Both the position numbers and the translations under genes were made by a program. Of a stretch of DNA of 40,268 nucleotides, positions 8,794 through 17,264 are shown piece after piece (within the stretch, counting starts at the first letter, position 1; each line of letters begins with the position of its first letter). The DNA is from Puniceibacterium confluentis. Lineage in GTDB: Bacteria; Pseudomonadota; Alphaproteobacteria; Rhodobacterales; Rhodobacteraceae. Location of the stretch: positions 1 through 40,268 of the forward strand of contig NZ_VOJI01000029.1 of assembly GCF_007923445.1 (NCBI RefSeq), given 5' to 3'. The notes beneath the pieces are model-generated. The model was not told the origin of the DNA, ran no database searches, and worked only from the letters and a program-made list of their open reading frames with translations.

Positions 8794-10314
8794 ATGTCTT
8801 CTATGGCTTCCGGCGTCCTGGACGTCTTTCAGCTTATGCCGCTCCTGGCGATCTTTGGCGGGGTCGTCATCGGGATCATCTTCGGCTCGATCCCCGGTCT
8901 CACCGCAACCATGGCAATCGCCCTCTGCCTTCCGCTGACCTTCGGCGTCGATCCGGTGATCAGCCTCAGCCTGCTTGTCGGGCTTTTCGTCGGTGGCATC
9001 TCTGGTGGTCTCATCACGGCGATCCTTTTGAACATTCCCGGCACGCCGTCGTCGATTGCGACCACGTTCGACGGCTATCCGATGACCCAAAGAGGCGAGG
9101 GCGGGCGGGCACTGGGCCTTGCTGTATTCTACAGCTTTCTCGGCACGGTCGTGGGCTGGTTGGTGTTGTTCTTCTTCACCCCGCCGCTGGCGCGCATGGC
9201 GCTCCAGTTTGGCACCTACGAATATTTTGCGATCTCGGTCTTTGCCCTGACATTGGTCGCCGGCCTGTCGGGCGGCAATATGGTCAAGGGTCTCGCTTCG
9301 GCCACCTTCGGCCTGCTTGTCGCGATGATCGGCCTTGCGCCCATTGACGGTTACCGACGCTTTACCTTCGGCTGGAATGCGCTGGACGGTGGCCTTGGTC
9401 TGCTGCCCGTGCTGCTGGGTCTGTTCGCCTTGTCCGAGGTGCTGAAACACGCAGCCGAGGCGCGCGCAACGCTTCCAACCAAAGTACCCGCGTTCCGGCT
9501 GACCGGGTTCTTCGGCGTCACCTGGTTGGACTTTCGCAGCTATATGCCGAATTTCCTGCGCTCGAGCGCCATCGGCGTCGGGGTCGGTCTGCTGCCGGGC
9601 ATCGGCTCGGGGACGTCCAACTTTCTAGCCTATATGGCGGCGCGCAGTGCGTCAAAGGCGCCTGAACGCTTCGGCAAAGGCGAGCCGCAGGGCCTGATCG
9701 CATCCGAATCCGCCAACAATGCCGGCATTGGCGCTGCGATGGTTCCGCTTATCGCGCTGGGAATTCCGGGCGACGCCACCACCGCGCTCATGCTGGGCGG
9801 TTTCCTGATCCACGGCATACAGCCCGGTCCGATGCTGTTCACAACCAACGCCTCGCTGGTCTATTCGATCTCGACGGCACTGATTGTCGCCGCCTTCGTC
9901 ATGCTTTTCGTAGAGTATTTCGGCATCCGGCTTTTCGTGCGCATTCTTGCCGTGCCCAAGCATTACCTGTTGGCCAGTGTGACTGTGATGTGCGTTCTCG
10001 GCGCCTTCGCCGCGAACAACCGCATGTTCGACGTCTACACGTTGATCGCCTTCGGTGCCCTCGGCTATGCCATGCTTCGGTTTGACTTTCCTTTTGCGCC
10101 GCTCGTTCTCGGCTTTATCCTTGGCCCAATGATCGAGCGAAACCTGCGCAGCGCACTGATGTCCACACGCGGAGAGTTTCTTCCCTTCCTTGAGCGGCCG
10201 GTAACTGCTGCTTTCCTGGGGTTGGCGTTGTTATATGTGGTCTGGACCATAGCGAGCGCCATCTTCAAGCACAGGCGTCACCTGCGGGTCCCACCCGGCG
10301 AAACGCAGAGTTGA
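8794..10314 (+). CDS. tctA: Tripartite tricarboxylate transporter large permease (TctA family)
   Basis: This 506-aa polytopic inner-membrane protein matches TctA length. The first family signature GSIPGLTATMAIALCLPLTF is near residues 30-50. The second, with GVGLLPGIGSGTSNFLAYM then GEPQGLIASESANNAG and ALGIPGDATTALMLGGF, covers about 265-350. It forms the translocation path that works with TctC-bound substrate. The ATG at 8794 is preferred over the ATG at 8758 because GGAG lies 7 nt upstream and the longer form would overlap tctB with a non-family extension. The last codons lie just upstream of the LysR gene, so transporter and regulator may share a transcript. Confidence 0.95.
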   Translation: MSSMASGVLDVFQLMPLLAIFGGVVIGIIFGSIPGLTATMAIALCLPLTFGVDPVISLSLLVGLFVGGISGGLITAILLNIPGTPSSIATTFDGYPMTQRGEGGRALGLAVFYSFLGTVVGWLVLFFFTPPLARMALQFGTYEYFAISVFALTLVAGLSGGNMVKGLASATFGLLVAMIGLAPIDGYRRFTFGWNALDGGLGLLPVLLGLFALSEVLKHAAEARATLPTKVPAFRLTGFFGVTWLDFRSYMPNFLRSSAIGVGVGLLPGIGSGTSNFLAYMAARSASKAPERFGKGEPQGLIASESANNAGIGAAMVPLIALGIPGDATTALMLGGFLIHGIQPGPMLFTTNASLVYSISTALIVAAFVMLFVEYFGIRLFVRILAVPKHYLLASVTVMCVLGAFAANNRMFDVYTLIAFGALGYAMLRFDFPFAPLVLGFILGPMIERNLRSALMSTRGEFLPFLERPVTAAFLGLALLYVVWTIASAIFKHRRHLRVPPGETQS

Positions 10315-10439
10315 GCCTGGGAATGCGCAGCGGCTTTCCCGGTTCAGGACCGGCACAACTTGTCATGGATACTCCGGGGCGATCTACTCGACCTGAGGAT
10401 CGCGCAAAGTCTCTGATGCGCGGCCAACCGGGCAGGCCG

Positions 10440-11339
10440 ATGTTTGAACTAAACCAGCTAAGATGCTTCGTCGCGGTAGCAGCCGAAATGAATTTCCATC
10501 GCGCAGCCGAGCGTCTGAACATGACGCAGCCGCCGCTCAGCCGCCAGATTCAGCTGCTGGAGCGTAACATCGACGTGCAGCTTTTTGACCGCTCAGGGCG
10601 CAACATCCGGCTAACCGCCGGGGGGCGCCGGTTTCTGGTCGAAGCGCAGGATCTGCTCCGGCGGGCAGAGGAGGCGGCCCTGTCCACCCGCGCCACGGTC
10701 AGCGGCACGGTCGGCTCGGTTACGCTGGGCTTTGTTCCCATCGCCAATCTGGCCCTGTTGCCGCGTGTGGTGCCGCTTCTCAAACGCGAGATGCCCGGCG
10801 TCCATGTGGCACTGCGGGAAATGTTGACCGTGAACCAGATGGAGGCGCTTGAAAGCGGCCAGATCGACCTGGGCCTGCTGCGTATGCCGCGCGACCGGCG
10901 TAACATGAAGATGTACCCGCTTTTCGAAGAAAGCTACGTCCTGGCCATTCATCAGGACCATCCGTTCTGCAAGCGTGACACACTGGCGCTTGAGGATCTG
11001 AACGATCAGGACTTCCTGATGTATGCGCCCTCCGACGGCTGGTATGGCTACGATATCTTTAACGGGATCTTCGCCGCCCACGAGATCCGCCCCCGTTTCG
11101 TCCAGTATTTCGGCCAGACTCTTACAATGCTGTCGCTGGTCAACGCAGGTGGCGGGATGGCGATGGTGCCGGCAAGCTCTCACGTTCTCGGCTTCGAGAA
11201 CGTCCGGTTCCGAACGATGGAACTACCGATGAAGGCGACCTCCGCCTATTTCCTCGCAACCAGCCCGTCAGGTCCCGAAAATCCGGCTGTCGAACGTGTC
11301 CAAGAGCTATTGCTGGCAGAATTTTCCGGGGACTCCTGA
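10440..11339 (+). CDS. LysR-family transcriptional regulator
   Basis: This 299-aa protein starts MFELNQLRCFVAVAAEMNFH, RAAERLNMTQPPLSRQIQLL, ERNIDVQLFDR, an archetypal LysR winged helix-turn-helix (residues 1-60). A LysR substrate-binding domain covers about 90-295. The N-terminal PPLSRQIQLLE is like BenM/CatM-type regulators of aromatic and carboxylic acid catabolism. ATG 10440 is selected because LysR proteins begin almost exactly at this motif; the frame is open upstream to 10311 but adds 43 atypical residues. It follows tctA by 125 bp. It is the obvious candidate to bind the ATAC-N7-GTAT boxes at 7183, 13330 and 13365. The inducer is unknown, probably the transported acid or an intermediate. 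A weak half box GATAC lies at 10368. Confidence 0.93.
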   Translation: MFELNQLRCFVAVAAEMNFHRAAERLNMTQPPLSRQIQLLERNIDVQLFDRSGRNIRLTAGGRRFLVEAQDLLRRAEEAALSTRATVSGTVGSVTLGFVPIANLALLPRVVPLLKREMPGVHVALREMLTVNQMEALESGQIDLGLLRMPRDRRNMKMYPLFEESYVLAIHQDHPFCKRDTLALEDLNDQDFLMYAPSDGWYGYDIFNGIFAAHEIRPRFVQYFGQTLTMLSLVNAGGGMAMVPASSHVLGFENVRFRTMELPMKATSAYFLATSPSGPENPAVERVQELLLAEFSGDS

Positions 11340-11357
11340 ACCCTGGCAATAATGCTT

Positions 11358-12335
11358 TCAGGCGAACACCTGCCGGTTGACCGGGTTCATGGCCGGACGC
11401 CCCTCCAGAACCGCCGCGATGTTGTCGAGACAGCGCAGGCAGATGCCCTCTCGGGTTTCCACGGTGGCGGACCCGGCGTGAGGGGTCAGCGAGACATTCG
11501 GCATCGCCCGCAGCCGGGGATCGACCTGCGGTTCATCGGCGAAGGTGTCGAGTCCGGCGGCAAAAAGATGTCCGCTCTCAAGGGATTCGATCAGGGCGTT
11601 CTGATCCACCAGGGTGCCGCGTGCGGCGTTGATCAGGATGGCGCCCTTGGGGAGCTGCGCCAGCTCTGCCGCGCCAATCATGCCGCGGGTCGCGGGAAGA
11701 TCGGGCAGGTGCAGCGTGAGCACATCCGAAAGGGGCAGAAGGGATTGCAGCGACTTGTGAAAGATCGCGCCTTCTACCGGCGCCACTGGCGGTTGCAGGT
11801 CGGTGAAATGAACCTCCATGCCAAAAGCACGCGCGCGCCGTGCCACAAGGCGGCCAATCTGACCCATACCGACGATTCCGATCCGTCGGTGGCCGACACT
11901 GCGGCCAAGCATTTCGTCGAATCCCAGCCGCCGGCCCCAGCCCTCGCGCATCAGGCGATCATATTCGACCGCGCGCCGACAACACATGAGGATGTGCATA
12001 AAGGCGATATCTGCGGCGCAGTCGGCGCCGATGTCGGGCACGTTGGTGACGGTGATTCCACGGGCCTCGGCGGCAACGGCATCCACATGATCCCATCCGA
12101 TGCTGGTCGTGGCGATGACACGGATCGTCTTGGGCAGGGCGTTGATGCCTGCCGCATCCAGATGAAGGTTGCCGCCCATCAGGATGCCGCCGATCTGCTG
12201 CTCGCGGCAGATTGAAACGACCTCCTCGATGGACAGGTTGTGGTCAGCCAATGTGGCGTCGAAACGGGACTGCGCCGTCCGTGCAACCGCGGGCGGCACC
12301 GGGCGGGCGACGAGAAGCCGAAGGCACGCGCTCAT
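11358..12335 (-). CDS. D-isomer-specific 2-hydroxyacid dehydrogenase
   Basis: This 325-aa cytosolic NAD(P)-dependent oxidoreductase interconverts a 2-keto acid and a D-2-hydroxy acid; glyoxylate/hydroxypyruvate reductase is the closest common annotation. Visible are the Rossmann GMGQIG at 156-161, the NAD-domain R239 in NAARG, E268 in ADEP and the catalytic H286 in TPHAGS, which together give the Arg-Glu-His catalytic set. The start at 12335 overlaps the stop of the upstream DHDPS-family gene in an ATGA, so the two are translationally coupled. A longer in-frame start would lie inside that gene. The 3' end converges with the LysR gene, 18 bp apart. In this island it may reduce a keto-acid by-product; its true substrate cannot be read from sequence. 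Confidence 0.9.
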   Translation of the reverse strand: MSACLRLLVARPVPPAVARTAQSRFDATLADHNLSIEEVVSICREQQIGGILMGGNLHLDAAGINALPKTIRVIATTSIGWDHVDAVAAEARGITVTNVPDIGADCAADIAFMHILMCCRRAVEYDRLMREGWGRRLGFDEMLGRSVGHRRIGIVGMGQIGRLVARRARAFGMEVHFTDLQPPVAPVEGAIFHKSLQSLLPLSDVLTLHLPDLPATRGMIGAAELAQLPKGAILINAARGTLVDQNALIESLESGHLFAAGLDTFADEPQVDPRLRAMPNVSLTPHAGSATVETREGICLRCLDNIAAVLEGRPAMNPVNRQVFA

Positions 12336-13252
12336 GAGGCTTGTGCCTGCAAAAGCCCGTTGTCGCGCAGAAACCCCCCGAGCGCTTCGGACTGGCGGTT
12401 GGTCAGGGGCCAGGCCGACGGCGGACGTGTCGGCCCGCAGTCCAGCCCGATCATCTGAAGGGCCGTCTTGACGCCGGTCACGTTGGTGCCATTCATCTCC
12501 TGCGCCCGTATGTCCTCGAACACCTCCATGTCGGCGATGCGGGCACGTGCGGTTGCACAGTCTCCGGCCTCCAGTGCGGCATGAATTTCCATAGACCGCT
12601 CTGGCCAGACGTTGATCAGCCCCGACGTGAAGCCCCGCGCGCCGACGGCATAGAACGTGGGCGCCCAGACCTCGGCCAGACCTCCGACCCAGACAATATG
12701 GTCCGGGCAGGCTTTCATTGCTTCGGCCAGCTTCAGCGGGTTCGGCGTGGCCCATTTGACCCCGGCAACCCCCTCGATCGCGCAGAGGGCGGCAATGTTT
12801 GCCGTGCCGATCGTGTCGTTGCGCAGGTAGAGCATCAGCGGCAGGCCGTCCGATACGTCACGGATCCGGCTGATGTAATCGACAATCCCGCGTGGCGAAA
12901 CGAAAGGGTCGGGCGGCTGGTGGATCATCAGGCCCTCGGCCCCGGCGCGGACGCTGGCTTTGGTCAGAGCAACGGCATCGCCGACAGAGCGCCCCACGCC
13001 GGCCAGCAGCGGCGCGCGACCATCCAGCATCTCGGCGGCGGCGGCAACATAAGCTTCGGCCTCGGCGGTGGTCAGGGCGTAGAACTCGCCCGTGTTTCCG
13101 TTGGCGACCAGGATATGGATTCCGGCCTCGACCGAACGGTCGATGATCGGCCGGAGTTTTTTCATCTCAAGACAGTCATCCCGATCGAACGGTGTCACCA
13201 GGATGCCGGAGATGCCGTGCAGGCGTTGCGTGATCCGTTGGCCGGTGGGCAT
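12332..13252 (-). CDS. Dihydrodipicolinate synthase-superfamily lyase/dehydratase
   Basis: This 306-aa TIM-barrel enzyme is of the DapA/NanA superfamily (class I, Schiff base). Visible are GNTGEFYAL at 52-60 (the family G-x-x-G-E motif), Tyr142 in LMLYLRND and the Schiff-base Lys166 in GVKWATPNP. Members include 5-dehydro-4-deoxyglucarate dehydratase (KdgD), 2-keto-3-deoxy-acid aldolases and dehydratases, and true DapA. Because the island also encodes an enolase-superfamily dehydratase and a ketoglutarate-semialdehyde-type aldehyde dehydrogenase, a 2-keto-3-deoxy sugar acid dehydratase role is favoured. That is inference. An AGGGAGA site precedes the ATG at 13252. It is the first gene of a leftward pair expressed from the divergent LysR-boxed region. 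Confidence 0.9.
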   Translation of the reverse strand: MPTGQRITQRLHGISGILVTPFDRDDCLEMKKLRPIIDRSVEAGIHILVANGNTGEFYALTTAEAEAYVAAAAEMLDGRAPLLAGVGRSVGDAVALTKASVRAGAEGLMIHQPPDPFVSPRGIVDYISRIRDVSDGLPLMLYLRNDTIGTANIAALCAIEGVAGVKWATPNPLKLAEAMKACPDHIVWVGGLAEVWAPTFYAVGARGFTSGLINVWPERSMEIHAALEAGDCATARARIADMEVFEDIRAQEMNGTNVTGVKTALQMIGLDCGPTRPPSAWPLTNRQSEALGGFLRDNGLLQAQAS

Positions 13253-13304
13253 GGATTTTCTCCCTCTAAATTCCTGGTCAGGCTTGGCCCGGCACAGATC
13301 GGAA

Positions 13305-13347
13305 GTCCAATGCGGGATGGCTGTCGAATGATACCTTTTCTGTATCA
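13305..13347 (-). promoter_or_regulatory. LysR-type box and putative promoter for the leftward DHDPS-dehydrogenase pair
   Basis: TGATACCTTTTCTGTATCA (13329-13347) is a dyad with the ATAC-N7-GTAT core. Read leftward, its 17-bp core is GATACAGAAAAGGTATC, differing from the tct box at only two spacer positions. Nineteen nt after the core, leftward, lies TTGGAC (plus-strand GTCCAA at 13305-13310), preceded by CA as in the tct promoter. The geometry is identical to the tct promoter. No convincing -10 was seen. Confidence 0.65.
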
Positions 13348-13364
13348 GGCGCTCCCCTTTGACC

Positions 13365-13406
13365 GATCCAATTCAGGTATCAACCGCGCCCGTCTTGGCA
13401 TTGGAC
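13365..13406 (+). promoter_or_regulatory. LysR-type box and putative promoter for the rightward catabolic operon
   Basis: GATCCAATTCAGGTATC (13365-13381) is a one-mismatch version of the GATAC-N7-GTATC box. It is followed after exactly 19 nt by TTGGAC at 13401-13406, again preceded by CA. It lies 35 bp from the leftward box centre and points at the enolase-family gene that starts at 13482. No convincing -10 was seen. Confidence 0.6.
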
Positions 13407-13481
13407 AGCTATCAGTGCCGGGGCCTAGCGTGCCGGACATCACGGAAATGCCGCTCTCGGGGCGGCTTGGAGGAGACGACC

Positions 13482-14657
13482 ATGGCGCGCATCGAGAAGG
13501 TGGAAATTGTCCGCTTCACCACTGACACCCCCAACTTTGACAGGGATTATTCCAACGACATCGTTGCCGGCACGATGGCCTACCGCAGGGGCGCGACGCT
13601 CAAGCGGCCACTGCTTCTGGTCCAGATTACGGATGTCGACGGCGTGATGGGTGAATACGCCAACTGGGCACCCAGCGGAACCTGGGACAGCGCGGTCACC
13701 ACAGCAAAAATGACGGTCGGGCGTGACTGGACCGACCGCGAAGGCATCTGGCGCAACGCCCGCCGCGCCAACCGCCCTGGCAACCCCTACGGCCTTTCCT
13801 TCATCGACATCGCCCTGTGGGATCTGGCCGGCAAGGCCTGGAATGCCTCTCTGTCCGACCTGCTCGGGGGCTGGCGCAAGGACGTGCGGTCCTATGCCTC
13901 TTGCAACAACGGCGACCGCAGCGGCAACCTCAGCAGCAAAGAGGCCGTGGCAGAGTTTTTTCTTGGCCTGAAAGAACGCGGCTGGACCGGTTTCAAGATG
14001 CACAGCTGGAACGAAGGCAACCAGCGCGAAGAACTCGCCAACGTCCTGAACATGCGCAAGGCCCTGGGCGACGAGGTCGAACTGATGCTCGACCCGGCCT
14101 GCGTCTTTGACAATCTGCACGATGCCATTCAGGTGGGCCGCGCCTGCGCGGATGCAAAGTTCCGCTGGATCGAAGATCCGTTGCGCCCCATCGGTCTTGG
14201 GGCGTTCCAGCACAAGAAGCTGCGCGAAGCCATCGACATTCCGGTCCTGCAGACCGAGCACGTCGCCGGCCCCGAGGCCAAGGCCGACTTCTTGCTGGCT
14301 GGCGGCACCGATCTGTTGCGGGCGGATGTCCACTATGACCTCGGGATAACGGGCGCGCTAAAGACCATCCGTTTCGGAGAGTGTCTTGGCGTCAGCACAG
14401 AGCTGCACGCGCCGTCGCCGGTTCACCGTCACCTGATCGCCTGCCAGCAGGCCGAAACGATGTACGAGGTTGCCAACGTATCGCCAGCCATGGATGACCC
14501 GTCGCCGCTGATCTACACCTGCGGCTACTCCGACAACATCGCGTCCATCTCGCCGCAGGGCACCCTGCCTGTGCCGCAGGGACCGGGCGTCGGCGTCTCT
14601 TATGACATGGACCTCATTGCGGCAAACACCCTGCAAAAGGAAGTCGTGACCGCCTGA
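13482..14657 (+). CDS. Enolase-superfamily (mandelate racemase/muconate lactonizing) sugar-acid dehydratase
   Basis: This 391-aa enzyme has the alpha+beta capping domain (residues 1-125) and a TIM barrel. Candidate residues are K172 and H174 in FKMH, metal ligands D204 (LMLDPA), E231 (WIEDPL) and E259 (LQTEH), then D282 (RADVHYD) and H309 (ELHAPSP). The D/E/E metal triad and the Asp plus His at the barrel end are as in the mandelate racemase subgroup, which includes many acid-sugar dehydratases. The usual K-x-K is K-x-H here. It probably abstracts the alpha proton of a sugar acid and dehydrates it to a 2-keto-3-deoxy acid; the exact substrate is not predictable. ATG 13482 follows a GGAGGAG site. 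It is the first gene of the rightward operon. Confidence 0.9.
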   Translation: MARIEKVEIVRFTTDTPNFDRDYSNDIVAGTMAYRRGATLKRPLLLVQITDVDGVMGEYANWAPSGTWDSAVTTAKMTVGRDWTDREGIWRNARRANRPGNPYGLSFIDIALWDLAGKAWNASLSDLLGGWRKDVRSYASCNNGDRSGNLSSKEAVAEFFLGLKERGWTGFKMHSWNEGNQREELANVLNMRKALGDEVELMLDPACVFDNLHDAIQVGRACADAKFRWIEDPLRPIGLGAFQHKKLREAIDIPVLQTEHVAGPEAKADFLLAGGTDLLRADVHYDLGITGALKTIRFGECLGVSTELHAPSPVHRHLIACQQAETMYEVANVSPAMDDPSPLIYTCGYSDNIASISPQGTLPVPQGPGVGVSYDMDLIAANTLQKEVVTA

Positions 14658-14780
14658 AAGGGCTTGGACCGATCATGCGCGGTCAGGCGAGGAGAGCTGA
14701 CCTGCGCAGAATGACAGTGCCGGTGCACACCCGGGCAATGTCGCTATTGCCGTCAAAACACAAAAGGGAGGAACTTTGTT

Positions 14781-16286
14781 ATGAGAACCGTTTTTGGGCC
14801 GGGCATCCTGGCCGGAATCCTGCTGGCCACATCCGCCATTGTTGCCAGCGCGCAATCGATCACGGTGGTCTTGCCGGAAGAGCCGCCTTCGTTGGAGCCC
14901 TGCGAATCCAAACATTCCAGCGTTGGCCGTGTCATCATCCGGAACGTCACCCAATCGCTCACCGTCATCGAGCCCACCTCGGGAGCACTGGAACCCCTGC
15001 TGGCAACGTCCTGGGAGCAGCTTGACGAGCTGACCTGGCGGTTCAAGCTGCGTGAGGGGGTCACCTTTTCAGATGGCGCGGACTTTGACGCCGCTGCTGT
15101 TGCCACTGCCATCGAGCGGCTCCAGCGAGAGGACATCGTCTGCAACACCAAGCAGCAAACGCTTGGCGGCGTTGAACTGACGGCGACGCCGGTTGATGCG
15201 CTTACCCTGGACATCACGACCAGCGAGCCGGTGCCGATCCTCCCGACGATGATGAGCGTAGTGCAGGTAAGTGCGCCGTCGATGCCGATAGAGGGCGCAA
15301 GCCGCCAGCCGGTCGGAACCGGCCCTTATACGCTGACCTCCTGGAAAGCCGGCGAAAGCATCAGCCTTGCGCTGCGCGGCGACTACTGGGGTGACAAACC
15401 GGAAGTGAGTGACGCAACCTTCGTCTGGCGGTCCGAGTCAGCGGTCCGCGCGGCGATGGTCGAAAAAGGCGAGGCCGATATCGCCCTGGTCATCGCTGGC
15501 GTGGACGCAGATGACCCGCAAATGGACTTTGCCTATCCAAATGGCGAAACCACGCGGATGCGCATTTCGACAAAGGTGCCACCGCTGGACGATGTAAGGG
15601 TACGCCGGGCGATGAACCTCGCGCTTGACCTTGAGGCGATGAAACCGATCATCGGATCGGAGGCCCAGCTTGCCTCGCAACTCGTCGGCCCCGCGGTCAA
15701 CGGCTTTGACGCCGACTTGAAGCCCTTTGGTTACGATCCCGAGGAGGCGGCCGCGCTGGTCAAGGCCGCTCAGGCCGATGGCATGCCGGTCGACCAGACC
15801 ATCACCATCATCGGCAGGGAAGGCATCTATCCCGGTTCAACCGAAATCCTCGAGGCCATGCAGGCCCTCTGGTCCGAGATTGGCCTGACCACCGAGATCC
15901 GCACCTTCGACACTGGCAACTGGCTACGCTACCAAAACCGCCCGTTCCCCGAGCCCGACATGCCGAACGTCCACACCGACCAGCACGACAACCTGCTGGG
16001 GGACGCGACCTTTACCCTGTTCAACAAGTACCACTCCGACGGCGTCAATTCCACGCTCCACGATGCCGAGGTGGACGCGCTCATCGAAAAGGGTGAACCG
16101 GCCACCGGCGCCGCGCGGACCGAGGCGTTTCAGGCCGCTTTCGCCCGCATCCATGACGACCTCGTGGCAGACGTCTTCATGTATCACATGGTCGGTTACA
16201 CGCGGGTCAGCCCGCGCGTGATCTGGAAGCCCTCTGTCTCGACAAACAGCGAACTCGATCTTTCGCAGGTCAGGATGGCCGACTGA
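14781..16286 (+). CDS. ABC transporter substrate-binding protein, family 5 (Dpp/Opp type)
   Basis: This 501-aa periplasmic binding protein starts with a signal peptide of about 24 residues ending VASA before QSITVV. The mature protein has the SBP_bac_5 layout: PLLATSWEQLDELTWRFKLREG near residue 70-95, a VGTGPYTLTSWKAGESISL block near 175-195, and RVRRAMNLALDLEAM near 275. It delivers its ligand to the permeases encoded next. Family 5 proteins bind peptides, opines, glycosides and sugar acids, and operon context favours the last. AAGGGAGGAA lies upstream of the ATG at 14781. It is 123 bp downstream of the dehydratase gene and is followed by a hairpin. Confidence 0.92.
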   Translation: MRTVFGPGILAGILLATSAIVASAQSITVVLPEEPPSLEPCESKHSSVGRVIIRNVTQSLTVIEPTSGALEPLLATSWEQLDELTWRFKLREGVTFSDGADFDAAAVATAIERLQREDIVCNTKQQTLGGVELTATPVDALTLDITTSEPVPILPTMMSVVQVSAPSMPIEGASRQPVGTGPYTLTSWKAGESISLALRGDYWGDKPEVSDATFVWRSESAVRAAMVEKGEADIALVIAGVDADDPQMDFAYPNGETTRMRISTKVPPLDDVRVRRAMNLALDLEAMKPIIGSEAQLASQLVGPAVNGFDADLKPFGYDPEEAAALVKAAQADGMPVDQTITIIGREGIYPGSTEILEAMQALWSEIGLTTEIRTFDTGNWLRYQNRPFPEPDMPNVHTDQHDNLLGDATFTLFNKYHSDGVNSTLHDAEVDALIEKGEPATGAARTEAFQAAFARIHDDLVADVFMYHMVGYTRVSPRVIWKPSVSTNSELDLSQVRMAD

Positions 16287-16291
16287 GAGCC

Positions 16292-16319
16292 GGGCCGCGC
16301 CAGTTTGCCGACGCGGCCC
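16292..16319 (+). promoter_or_regulatory. Intercistronic hairpin after the ABC binding-protein gene
   Basis: GGGCCGCG (16292-16299) pairs with CGCGGCCC (16312-16319) around a 12-nt loop, with no T-tract, in the 55-bp gap before the permease gene. Stem and loop lengths equal those of the hairpin after tctC. An mRNA-stabilising role that raises binding-protein output is inferred. Confidence 0.55.
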
Positions 16320-16341
16320 ACCCACAATTCGAGAGGCTGTG

Positions 16342-17253
16342 ATGAACCTTTTCCGCCGCACCCTGCTCACCCTGTTTTCGCTTGTCGGACTGTTCGCCCT
16401 GGTGTTCTTTCTGTCGCGGGTGACGGGTGACCCGTCTTACCTTTTCCTGCCGGTCGACGCATCGGCCGAGGCGCGCGCTGCCTTTTCCCGGGCGCAGGGC
16501 TTTGACCAGCCGGTTTCGATTCAGTTCTTCAGCTACCTGAAGAGTATCCTGAACGGCGACTTTGGCACGTCTCTGCGCCAGCAGCGCCCAGCGATGGACA
16601 TCGCGCTCGAGGCCTTTCCTGTCACCCTGCGGCTGATTGCCGTGTCGCTGTCGATCGCCTTCGCCGGGGCGCTCCTGTTCGGGTGTCTTGCGGCGATACG
16701 GCCGCGCGGCATTGCCGACCGGCTCATCTCGCTTGTCTCGCTCGCCGGGGCCAGCGCCCCGGATTTCTGGGTCGCCATCATGCTGGTGCTGGTCTTTTCG
16801 GTGAAACTCGACCTTCTGCCGACCTCCGGGCTTGGCGGACCCGCCTATTGGGTCTTGCCGGTCTTTGTGCTGGTGCTGCGCCCTTTCGGGCTTTTGGGTC
16901 AGGTGGTGCGCGGCGCAATGATCCAGACCCTTTCCGCGCCGTTCATCAAGACCGCCCGCGCCAAGGGTGTCGCCGAGCAGCGCGTGGTCTTTGTCCATGC
17001 CCTGCGCAATGCCATGCTGCCGGTCGTCACCGTGGCCGGAGACCTCACCGCCAGCCTGCTCAACGGCGCGGTGATCGTCGAAACCGTCTTTGGCTGGCCC
17101 GGCATCGGCGGCGTGATGATCAACGCGATCCTCCAGCGCGACTTTGCGGTGATCCAGGCGACCATTCTTGTCACCGCCGTTGCGATCCTGGCACTGAATA
17201 TCGTGATCGATCTCGCCTACGGCTGGCTTGATCCGCGCCTGCGCACCGCTTGA
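16342..17253 (+). CDS. ABC transporter permease, DppB/OppB type
   Basis: This 303-aa inner-membrane permease begins MNLFRRTLLTLFSLVGLFALVFFLSR, the usual first transmembrane helix of DppB-type proteins. It has about six membrane segments and the cytoplasmic EAA loop near residues 195-220 (KTARAKGVAEQRVVFVHALRNA). The C-terminal PLLNG-like segment (SLLNGAVIVETVFGWPGIGG) is family typical. ATG 16342 is chosen; a GTG directly precedes it at 16339 and is less likely. It pairs with the next permease to form the translocation channel. Its stop lies 11 bp before the next start. Confidence 0.93.
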   Translation: MNLFRRTLLTLFSLVGLFALVFFLSRVTGDPSYLFLPVDASAEARAAFSRAQGFDQPVSIQFFSYLKSILNGDFGTSLRQQRPAMDIALEAFPVTLRLIAVSLSIAFAGALLFGCLAAIRPRGIADRLISLVSLAGASAPDFWVAIMLVLVFSVKLDLLPTSGLGGPAYWVLPVFVLVLRPFGLLGQVVRGAMIQTLSAPFIKTARAKGVAEQRVVFVHALRNAMLPVVTVAGDLTASLLNGAVIVETVFGWPGIGGVMINAILQRDFAVIQATILVTAVAILALNIVIDLAYGWLDPRLRTA

Positions 17254-17264
17254 GGGAGGAGCGA

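Noticed and set aside
8740-9450. Leftward 236-codon open frame opposite tctA
   Set aside because: It is extremely charged and Gln-rich, the usual antisense image of a membrane protein gene.
10368-10384. LysR autoregulatory box GATAC-N7-CGATC upstream of the LysR gene
   Set aside because: Only the left half matches the box, and no TTGGAC lies 19 nt downstream, so it does not fit the pattern of the three good sites.
12341-13525. Rightward 394-codon open frame opposite the DHDPS-family gene
   Set aside because: It would cover the enzyme gene and the LysR boxes, shows no domain, and extends across the divergent promoter region.
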